A DNA stretch of 10,807 bases from an uncultured Planctomycetaceae bacterium (lineage in GTDB: Bacteria; Planctomycetota; Planctomycetia; Pirellulales; UBA1268). The notes below the pieces were generated by a model. It was not told where the DNA came from. It made no database searches and was given only the letters and a program-made list of their open reading frames with translations. Both the position numbers and the translations under genes were made by a program. The stretch is from the NCBI GenBank assembly GCA_937900985.1, contig CALCGM010000690.1:1-10807 (forward strand), read 5' to 3'. The stretch's first letter is position 1. Every line of letters starts with the position of its first letter. This document shows positions 1-6,126 of this stretch, one piece after another.

Positions 1-154
1 TATCCACGAAGCGCACCAGCCGCATCGCGACGAGATGGCGATCGTTGTGGGTGGTTATCCAATGAGCGCAGCGAGGATTCTGCAGCCGAGGATAAGAGAC
101 GTGCACGGCGAGCAGGAACTCAGTGAGCGACGATTCGCCGCTGGCCGGATGTCG
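1..154. other. Left-edge stretch without a supportable gene
   Basis: This segment lies downstream of the AraC regulator. After the regulator's TAG stop, the same minus-strand frame stays open to the window edge (about 51 codons), but it has no convincing start and I recognise nothing in it. A plus-strand ORF starting at 35 runs into the antisense of the regulator and is rich in Arg, Leu and Ala, as shadow frames in G+C-rich DNA are. I see no clear hairpin followed by a T-run that would terminate the regulator's transcript. Confidence 0.5.
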
Positions 155-1138
155 CTAGAGAGACGTCTCGCAAGGGGAGGTGCCCTGGCCGGAGAGCGTC
201 TGAGAAGGCGATTCGCCAAACCTTTCGGCGTATTCTTTTGAGAACCTGCCGGCGTGGTTGATGCCCACCCGACGGCAGATATCACCAATCGTGATGCCCT
301 TCGTTGCTGACTTCAGCAGTTCACGAGCCTTGTCGAGTCGCATGTTCTTCAGCATTTGCATCGGGCTCATGAAGTAGTGCTCGGAGAACCCCGTCTGAAG
401 GCTCCGCACGCTGACTCCCACGGCTTCTGCAATCTCTTTGATCGAGAGGTCGTCGCAGAGGTTGTCATTGAGAAAGGTGTGGATTGCGGTGATGGGCATG
501 CCGCCAATTCGGCCGCCGCCGTAACCGCCCGACAGATCATCCGTCACCGCCTCGGCGATCGTGCTGCAGACGGCGGTCTCCATGTGGTGCACGAATGAAG
601 GATGTGCAGATTTACCTACCGGTCCAGTCGCCCAGTCATCGAGCCCGTTCGCAAATCCCTCAAGAAGCTGTCTAAGAAGGTTGCGGTAGGTTCCCCGGAT
701 CAGGAAGCCCGGACGATCGCGGTGCTCCTCCTGGAGATGCTCAGCCATGAACGACGTCTCGATGCCATAAAAGATTGCTGTCGCCCGAGACGCTTGGAAG
801 CACATCCGTTGCCAGGGCCCCAGCAGGAGGGCTGAGGTCGTGTCTGCCGTAAATGACTTGCCGCACAGGGTGATCTCAAGAAAGCCAGATGTTGGCAGCA
901 GCAGCCAGTACCAGTCATGGGGCTCGGAAAACTCGGAGCGGACGCTGGTCGAGCAGGCAAGGTAGTCGATTGCTGACCTGTTCAGGGTGGCACGGTTGTG
1001 GAGGAGATGGTACGCCGCTTTGCCGACGACTTTATTGGTGTACTGTCCCCAGACTTGACGCTGTTTCTTGCGGGCGTCGTACGGGCTTCGGGTATCGAGA
1101 AAGGGAAACCGGTTGAGGAGATGGTTTGGGGCAGCCAT
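155..1138 (-). CDS. AraC-family transcriptional regulator
   Basis: DNA-binding regulator of about 327 residues. Seen: the C-terminal 100 residues form a two-helix-turn-helix AraC/XylS domain. The first HTH is at about residues 232-254 (SIKEIAEAVGVSVRSLQ) and the second at about 283-311, ending in the family signature around GRFSKEYAERFGESPSQ. The N-terminal 200 residues have the make-up of an AraC-type sensor domain, with a run like WYWLLLPTSG that fits a beta-rich effector-binding or dimerisation fold. The frame is open further upstream to 1426, but that part is antisense to the DUF1592 gene. I chose ATG 1138 because a CGGAG sits 9 nt upstream; ATG 1174 is the alternative and adds 12 residues. 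It diverges from the truncated DUF1592 gene, with only about 80 nt between starts. Target genes and effector cannot be read from the sequence. The family call is strong; the start is moderate. Confidence 0.9.
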   Translation of the reverse strand: MAAPNHLLNRFPFLDTRSPYDARKKQRQVWGQYTNKVVGKAAYHLLHNRATLNRSAIDYLACSTSVRSEFSEPHDWYWLLLPTSGFLEITLCGKSFTADTTSALLLGPWQRMCFQASRATAIFYGIETSFMAEHLQEEHRDRPGFLIRGTYRNLLRQLLEGFANGLDDWATGPVGKSAHPSFVHHMETAVCSTIAEAVTDDLSGGYGGGRIGGMPITAIHTFLNDNLCDDLSIKEIAEAVGVSVRSLQTGFSEHYFMSPMQMLKNMRLDKARELLKSATKGITIGDICRRVGINHAGRFSKEYAERFGESPSQTLSGQGTSPCETSL

Positions 1139-1259
1139 CGACAAGGGCTCCGAGAGGGGGAATGCGAGAAGCATAGTTCCGATCCCGTGCACGGTGACGA
1201 ATTTTCCCGGAGCAGAGATGGAGACGTGCTCACGCGTTGCAGCCCGTTCGCCGCTGCAG
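1139..1259. promoter_or_regulatory. Divergent junction/control region between AraC gene and DUF1592 remnant
   Basis: This short segment carries the upstream side of the AraC start (CGGAG before ATG 1138) and the GGAG before ATG 1218 on the other strand. It is also where similarity to DUF1592 proteins fades out, between about 1225 and 1260. Any promoter for either gene must lie here or inside the neighbouring coding sequence. I could not identify a convincing -35/-10 pair, so the regulatory role is inferred from position only. Confidence 0.35.
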
Positions 1260-2117
1260 TTTGTCGACGAGTGGCTCGATCTCGAGCGGCTGACACATCT
1301 GCAGCCTGATCCCAGACGCTTTCCGCAGTGGAACGAGAAGCTGGCCGCCGACATGCGAGAGGAGACGCGGCGGTTCTTTGAAGAGATCGTCTGGAGAGAG
1401 GGCCGGCCACTGGCTGATCTGATCAACGCACCATTGACGTTTGCGACTCCGCAGCTGGCAGTCCACTACGGACTCGAGCCCGCCGGCGATGGCTTTCAGC
1501 GATATGAACTTGCCGCCGCCTCAGGACGCCGTGGAATCCTTTCGCAAGGGAGTGTGCTGACCATCGGTGGTGATGATGCCTCGATGGTGTCGCGAGGACT
1601 GTTTGTGTTGCACGATCTTTTGCGAGGCACCGTCAACGCGCCGCCTCCCTGCGTCAACACCACACCACCAGCCACGAAGGCCGGCCTGACGCAGCGTGGC
1701 ATTGCCGAGCAGCGGATCGCCAATCAGCAGTGTGGCGTCTGTCACGCCCGATTTGAGCCTCTTGCCTTTGGGTTGGAGAAGTTCGACGGCATTGGCGGCT
1801 TCCACAGCCAGGATGAGCATGGCAATCCGCTGCGAGACGACGGCGAGGTACTGTTTCCCGGCGAGGCGGAGCCGGTGGCCTATGAGTCGTCTGTGGAACT
1901 GATGGATCTCTTGGCGGCGAGTGAGCGGGTCAAAGAGAGCCTGACCTGGAAGGTTGCCCAGTTTGCGTTGGGACGGCCGCTGGTGGCGGAGGATGCAGCG
2001 AAACTCAAGGAGGTGCACCTCGTTTCACAAGAGGGCGGCGGCACCTATCCCAGCCTGATGGCGGCGATCGTTTTGAGCGATCTTGTGCAGAAGACAGCAA
2101 CGGAGAAGGCGGAATGA
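1218..2117 (+). CDS. 5'-truncated DUF1592/DUF1588/DUF1585 protein (C-terminal half only)
   Basis: About 299 residues matching only the C-terminal half of the large planctomycete proteins that normally have PSCyt-type, DUF1587, DUF1595, DUF1592, DUF1588 and DUF1585 modules (typically 600 residues or more). Recognisable similarity begins at about FVDEWLDLERL (nt 1260), the end region of DUF1592. It runs on through LADLINAPLTF, the DUF1588 motif CGVCH (nt 1731-1745, CxxCH type) followed by FEPLAFGLEKFDGIGGF, and the DUF1585 tail with KVAQFALGRPL. Nothing upstream encodes the missing half: the space is taken by the divergent AraC gene. In-frame ATG 1218 has GGAG 5 nt upstream, so a short product could still be made, but it has no signal peptide for a family that is normally exported. 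The stop overlaps the DUF1552 start (ATGA). I call it a remnant or truncated gene; family function is unknown. Confidence 0.8.
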   Translation: METCSRVAARSPLQFVDEWLDLERLTHLQPDPRRFPQWNEKLAADMREETRRFFEEIVWREGRPLADLINAPLTFATPQLAVHYGLEPAGDGFQRYELAAASGRRGILSQGSVLTIGGDDASMVSRGLFVLHDLLRGTVNAPPPCVNTTPPATKAGLTQRGIAEQRIANQQCGVCHARFEPLAFGLEKFDGIGGFHSQDEHGNPLRDDGEVLFPGEAEPVAYESSVELMDLLAASERVKESLTWKVAQFALGRPLVAEDAAKLKEVHLVSQEGGGTYPSLMAAIVLSDLVQKTATEKAE

Positions 2118-3541
2118 CGAGGCGATCGATTTCTCGACGGACGCTCCTGCGTGGGCTTGGCACTGTAACCGTCGGCTTGCCGTTCCTTGAGGAAATGGCG
2201 GTCCCGAAGGCGGCTGCTGCGGAAGCAGCGGCGGTGCCGGTGCGTGCCTTCAACGTGTTTTTCGGCCTGGGCATTCCGGCGCCGCTGCAGCAGGAAGGCT
2301 TTGAGGGCGTGCTTGAGCCACTCAAGCCGCTGCAGGACAAGCTGCTGGTGATGCGTGGCGTTGACCATGTGCGGGCCGACGAGAAAGGCATTAACGCCCA
2401 CTACGACGGTGCAGCCGCGGCCTTCACTGCGGCGCCGCCAGAGGGGGAAGCGAAGGCCGGCGGGGCATCGATTGACCAGATGGTGCGACGGCAGTGGTAT
2501 CCCGATGGGCTGCCTGCCGGCATGGTGCCGACGCTCGTGGGAGGCACCTTCTTCCGGCGGAGTCGTGTCTGCCGTTATGTGCACAGTTTCAATCCCGACG
2601 GCACAGTGGCTGCCACCATGCAGGAGAAGCCCCGGGATCTCTTTGAACGGGTGTTTGGCACCGTCGAGACCGCAGGTGCCGATGGCGATGAGAACACGCA
2701 GCGGTTGCGTCGCAGCGTGCTCGATGCGGTCGTCGATCAGTACAAGTTCTACACCGGTGCCAACTCGCCGCTCGGAGCAACCTCAAAGGCCCGGGTCACC
2801 GAGCATCTCGAACGCATCCGTGAATACGAACAGCGGGCGTTCGCACTGAAAGGAAAGGTTCCCGGAGCTCCCGAAGTACCAGCAGGATCGCGTCTCTTGC
2901 ACGGCGGTGCGGCAGATCCTGGCGGTGAAGGCATCGACATCACGCTGGAAGAACTGACCACCGAGTGGCGGCTGATGGCAGAGCTCTACGCCCTCGCGGT
3001 CACCACCGATCGCACCCGGTTTGGGGCCCTCACCTTCCTCGCCGCAGGTGAGCGGATCCGACTGACCGGTGACTACGAGTACGACGGCCGCAGAGTGTTT
3101 GCCTTCGATGATGCTGGACAGCGGAAGCGATCAGGCTCAGGTGGCTGCAGTCACGAATGGTGGCATGACTTCGATGAGAAGAAAACCAACGAGCAGCTGC
3201 GGGCCCATGCGCATCTGAAGATGCGGGAAGTGGCCTACTTCCTCAGCCAGCTCGACACGCCCGACGCCCTCGATCCCAACGGCAAGACGATCCTAGAAAA
3301 CTCGCTGATCACGATCTCAACCGAGTCGGGAGATGGCCGGCACAACGACGTGAAGCGTGAGCTCTCCGGCGTGTTCCATGCAATCACCGGTGCAGGCGGT
3401 CGCTTTAAGACTGGGCAGCTGCTCGACGTCAAAGCCGAGGGCCTGGATGTTTACAACACGATGCTCGCCACAATGGGCGTGACGCAGCGGCTGGGCCCAC
3501 ACGAGCGAGCCTTCACCCCGGTCGACGCGATCATCGCTTAG
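2114..3541 (+). CDS. DUF1552 family protein with Tat signal
   Basis: Protein of 475 residues, a usual length for DUF1552 proteins of planctomycetes. Seen: a twin-arginine leader at the N-terminus (SRRTLLRGLG followed by a hydrophobic stretch and an Ala-rich region near residues 30-42) pointing to folded export across the inner membrane. DUF1552 hallmarks follow, including FFGLGIPAP, LEPLKPLQDKLLVMRGVDH, the SIDQMV block near residue 120, and a C-terminal block with ILENSLITISTESGDG and the ending NTMLATMGV. The start is ATG 2114, overlapping the upstream stop as ATGA, with GGAGAAGG just before it. The pairing with a DUF1592/1588/1585 gene is the usual arrangement of these families, so the two products probably act together at the cell envelope or in the periplasm; their biochemical role is not established. 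It ends convergently on the methyltransferase gene with a 4-nt overlap. Confidence 0.93.
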   Translation: MTRRSISRRTLLRGLGTVTVGLPFLEEMAVPKAAAAEAAAVPVRAFNVFFGLGIPAPLQQEGFEGVLEPLKPLQDKLLVMRGVDHVRADEKGINAHYDGAAAAFTAAPPEGEAKAGGASIDQMVRRQWYPDGLPAGMVPTLVGGTFFRRSRVCRYVHSFNPDGTVAATMQEKPRDLFERVFGTVETAGADGDENTQRLRRSVLDAVVDQYKFYTGANSPLGATSKARVTEHLERIREYEQRAFALKGKVPGAPEVPAGSRLLHGGAADPGGEGIDITLEELTTEWRLMAELYALAVTTDRTRFGALTFLAAGERIRLTGDYEYDGRRVFAFDDAGQRKRSGSGGCSHEWWHDFDEKKTNEQLRAHAHLKMREVAYFLSQLDTPDALDPNGKTILENSLITISTESGDGRHNDVKRELSGVFHAITGAGGRFKTGQLLDVKAEGLDVYNTMLATMGVTQRLGPHERAFTPVDAIIA

Positions 3542-4554
3542 CGGCTCGCTGTCAGGACTGAGCGACCAAGCGCAGTGGGCGTGATGGCCCTGATGACGAA
3601 GCCGTGGTCTGCCAGCCAGGTGCCGATTTCAGCAGCGGCGTAGAGCCGACCCTGGGTCACGGTGGAGAGCAGCACGGAGTACTCGGCTGCCCAGAGTGGG
3701 CCGGCCTTGTCGTCGTCGAGCAGCATGTCATGCACGAGAATCGTGCCTCCCGCTGGAAGCGCTTCTGCGCTGCGGGCAAGCAGTGTCTGGCACTCAGCGG
3801 CGTCCCAGTCGTGGAGTACGTTGGAGAAGAGATGCACTGAGTGGTCGGTTGGCCAGGCGTCCGTAAACATGTCTCCGCTGACGACAGCGATTCGTGAGGC
3901 GAGCCCTGCTTCCGCGATGGTCCGCGCGGCGATCTGATCGACTGGTGACGATTCAAACACCGTGGCCTGTGCGTCTGGATACTGCTCAGCGAATGCGATG
4001 GCATACACGCCCGATCCACCACCCACATCGAGGATTCGGGGAGCGGCGTTGAGGGCAAAGGCCTGTGCGAGCGCAGGCGCGAGGATGCGGCCGCGGCAGT
4101 CCATCGCTGCGGTAAAGGCTTCGGCGAAGGCCGTTTCTTTCATCGCTGCATGCCAATCCGCCTCGCCTTCCTCACCAGGCCAGTTGGCAGGCTTCCCCGT
4201 CTGCAGCACCCTGAGAAAGTCGGCCACGCCGGGCTTCTCGGCCATCGCGGCGTAGTACGGGCGAGCGTCAAAGGCCGAGCCAGCAACCAGAAACTCGCGG
4301 GCAGTGTTGCTCACCGTGTGGAGTCCGTCGGTGTCGCGGGTCAGCAATTCCTGGGCGAGCAGGAGCGTGCAGAGCACATCTGTGGAGCGAGGATGCAGGT
4401 CAAAACGCTCGGCGATTCCCGCAGTGGTGGCGGGCTCACTGGCGAGTGACGTGAACAGATCGAGATGCACGATCGCCGTGGCGAGTGCATCGACAGAAGC
4501 AATCGCATCGCGTGTGCGGTAGAGAAATGAGGGATCACTCGAGGGTGTGTTCAT
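3538..4554 (-). CDS. Class I SAM-dependent O-methyltransferase (Methyltransf_2 type)
   Basis: Cytosolic enzyme of 338 residues expected to move a methyl group from S-adenosylmethionine to a hydroxyl of a small molecule. Seen: an N-terminal winged-helix dimerisation region (about residues 15-90) and the SAM-binding motif I LDVGGGSG at 175-182. An acidic residue (E201) ends the following beta strand, GDMF is at 227-230, and NVLHDWD at 245-251 holds His248, the position of the catalytic base in plant-type and CrtF-like O-methyltransferases. Length and order match that family, whose known substrates are phenolics, polyketides and carotenoids. The start is ATG 4554; no good ribosome binding site is visible upstream. 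It is the last gene of the minus-strand unit, 71 nt behind the KARI-like gene. Family and reaction type are well supported, the substrate is unknown. Confidence 0.9.
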   Translation of the reverse strand: MNTPSSDPSFLYRTRDAIASVDALATAIVHLDLFTSLASEPATTAGIAERFDLHPRSTDVLCTLLLAQELLTRDTDGLHTVSNTAREFLVAGSAFDARPYYAAMAEKPGVADFLRVLQTGKPANWPGEEGEADWHAAMKETAFAEAFTAAMDCRGRILAPALAQAFALNAAPRILDVGGGSGVYAIAFAEQYPDAQATVFESSPVDQIAARTIAEAGLASRIAVVSGDMFTDAWPTDHSVHLFSNVLHDWDAAECQTLLARSAEALPAGGTILVHDMLLDDDKAGPLWAAEYSVLLSTVTQGRLYAAAEIGTWLADHGFVIRAITPTALGRSVLTASR

Positions 4555-4625
4555 GAGAGTCAGGCCAGTGCGGAGGATGCGTGCGCGATATCGGGGCTGC
4601 GTTTTCGTCGCGGGCCAAAGCAGTG

Positions 4626-5672
4626 CTACCTAGCTTCGCTGGGCGATTCTTGAGAGTCGGCTGCCATCTCGCGGAAGTCGCGTTCGGTCTGGCTGATGAT
4701 GTCATCGTCACCGACTACCTTGTGGAGAAACGGCTCGCAGGGGTAGCCACTGCGAAACTCGTCTTGGAGCGCCTCGGCGAAGGCCCCGGAGTTGATCTCG
4801 TCGAGAACACCCCGCATCTGCTCTGCCATCTGTTCGCGGTCGATCGAGAGGGCTCTGGTCATCCCGCCAAACGACGCGGCAAATCCGTGCGAAAGCGTTG
4901 AGGGCAGAAAGCCTTCGCGGGCCATCTGCGAAAAGGTCTCCGACATCTCGCCTGAGAGATAGAGCTCCATCAACAGGCCCAGCGGAGGCAGGCCGGCTTC
5001 AGTGCCCACGTGGAAGGTGGAGAGCAAGGCGGCACCAAGCCAGGGGCCAAAGGCCTGCTCGACAAACAGGTCGAGTGCAACTTCCTGCTGGGCTGTCATC
5101 TCCAAGGCACCCAGCGATAGTGAGCCTGCGGCAGCAGCCAGCGCGAGCACCCGGTTGAGACCCTGGCCGCTCGCGTCATGCTCGACACCGAGATACGACA
5201 TGTAGCCCTGGCGATCGAGATACCGCTGCCGGATGGCTTCGCCGCCCATCCGCGGTGCAAACAGCAGCACATCACTGTCCGCAGGTGTGACCACATGGTC
5301 GTAGGCGATCGCATACCCCGAGGCGAACACGATCGATGCCCCGGACTTAAGCCCCGCGAAGATCCCGTCGCAGCGGTCCTGCTGCACTTCATCAGGCAGT
5401 AGCATCAACGCCATGTCGGCCTCCGCAGCAGACTCCGTCAGGGATACCGTCTTGAAGCCAGCGGCTTGTGCGGCTGCCGATGAAGCCTCATCGTCGCTGC
5501 CGACGATCACGCGGGCAGACAGCTCGGCGGCCGCAAACGACTCACGCAGGTTCAGCGCCAGCGGCTCGCCGAGGCGGCCGTAGCCAAGGATTGCAATGGT
5601 GCTGCCGTCGAGAACGCGGATGTCGCCGTCTTGCTCACGAAACAGCCGAGGATGGACCGTTTGAGCATTCAC
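4626..5672 (-). CDS. Divergent ketol-acid reductoisomerase-like oxidoreductase
   Basis: About 348 residues with the KARI (IlvC) architecture. The N-terminal Rossmann domain has GYGRLGEPLALNLRES at about 30-45; the helical domain contains DLFVEQ (about 201-206) and the KARI-like MRGVLDEINSGAFAE block (about 286-300). Aligned by eye, metal-ligand positions D201, E205 and E236 are kept, but the fourth glutamate is Ser240. The conserved His of the FSHGF motif is Ser118, and the Lys of the APKGPGH motif is Arg141. The loop after the second strand (GSDDEASS) is acidic, a feature linked to NADH preference in KARIs. It is therefore probably not the branched-chain amino-acid enzyme but a paralogue acting on another substrate. 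I chose GTG 5672, which has GAGAGG 6 nt upstream and overlaps the SCP2-like gene by 38 nt; TTG 5696 is an alternative. Confidence 0.85.
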   Translation of the reverse strand: MNAQTVHPRLFREQDGDIRVLDGSTIAILGYGRLGEPLALNLRESFAAAELSARVIVGSDDEASSAAAQAAGFKTVSLTESAAEADMALMLLPDEVQQDRCDGIFAGLKSGASIVFASGYAIAYDHVVTPADSDVLLFAPRMGGEAIRQRYLDRQGYMSYLGVEHDASGQGLNRVLALAAAAGSLSLGALEMTAQQEVALDLFVEQAFGPWLGAALLSTFHVGTEAGLPPLGLLMELYLSGEMSETFSQMAREGFLPSTLSHGFAASFGGMTRALSIDREQMAEQMRGVLDEINSGAFAEALQDEFRSGYPCEPFLHKVVGDDDIISQTERDFREMAADSQESPSEAR

Positions 5673-6045
5673 TCGACGCCTCTCGGTAACTTTCAAGTAA
5701 TGGATCGACCAGCATGATGAACTCCCGCAAACGCAGTGGATTCATGCCGCGGACATGAATCTTGCCGGCGAGGAAGGCCGCCCCCAGGGATCGTCTTCCA
5801 AAGGCAGCGTCCTCCAGTGTGGTTCGAGCCATTCGCACAAGAAAGGGGGGCGTGTCGAGCGGTTCCGAAACGCTCAGTTCAGCAGCGGTCGCAGCGAGGC
5901 AGAGTTTGGTCTCGGCATCGGGAAAGTCCCACTGGATCTGGGGCATGGCCGAGGCGAGTTTCTGCCGCTGCTCAGCGGTCAGTTTGGCGTTGATGAAGCC
6001 AATCATCCGCTCGAGGAGAGCGGCAAAGGGTGTGTCTGCTGCCAT
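5635..6045 (-). CDS. SCP2-like sterol/lipid-binding domain protein
   Basis: Small protein of 136 residues with the character of a stand-alone SCP2 (sterol carrier protein 2) domain, a fold that binds hydrophobic ligands in the cytosol. Seen: an amphipathic N-terminal helix region (LLERMIGFINAKL), a central beta-rich part, and the typical C-terminal block AFLAGKIHVRGMNPLRLREF at about 90-109, with the GK.hvrG motif of the family. There is no signal peptide. The start ATG 6045 is supported by AGGAG 10 nt upstream; an upstream in-frame start at 6117 would add a basic stretch unlike the family. It sits 81 nt behind the RND gene and overlaps the KARI-like gene, which suggests co-translation. A role in carrying a lipid-like intermediate to the neighbouring enzymes or transporter is inferred. 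The fold call is by eye and the similarity is moderate. Confidence 0.75.
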   Translation of the reverse strand: MAADTPFAALLERMIGFINAKLTAEQRQKLASAMPQIQWDFPDAETKLCLAATAAELSVSEPLDTPPFLVRMARTTLEDAAFGRRSLGAAFLAGKIHVRGMNPLRLREFIMLVDPLLESYREASSECSNGPSSAVS

Positions 6046-6126
6046 GGCAGCACGGCTCCTGCGGGAAGAAAATATTTCCCGAGACTCCGGCCGCGGGCGA
6101 CGCCGATCGTAGCACACGCAGTCGCT

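Noticed and set aside
1..154. Open frame continuing past the AraC stop to the left edge (peptide with RHLVAMRLVRFVD)
   Set aside because: No start codon near its beginning, no recognised family, and about 50 stop-free codons are common by chance at this G+C. A faint likeness of RFVD to the QFVDEWL of the DUF1592 remnant is too short to mean a duplicated segment.
1139..1426. Longer minus-strand start of the AraC gene (423 residues from 1426)
   Set aside because: The added N-terminal 96 residues are Ser/Arg-rich and exactly antisense to the conserved DUF1592 coding sequence, so they are a shadow; ATG 1138 has a better ribosome binding site.
1731..1745. CxxCH as evidence of a complete cytochrome c
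   Set aside because: The CGVCH motif is a standard part of DUF1588; no distal Met ligand or cytochrome fold is evident in this remnant, so heme binding is not claimed.
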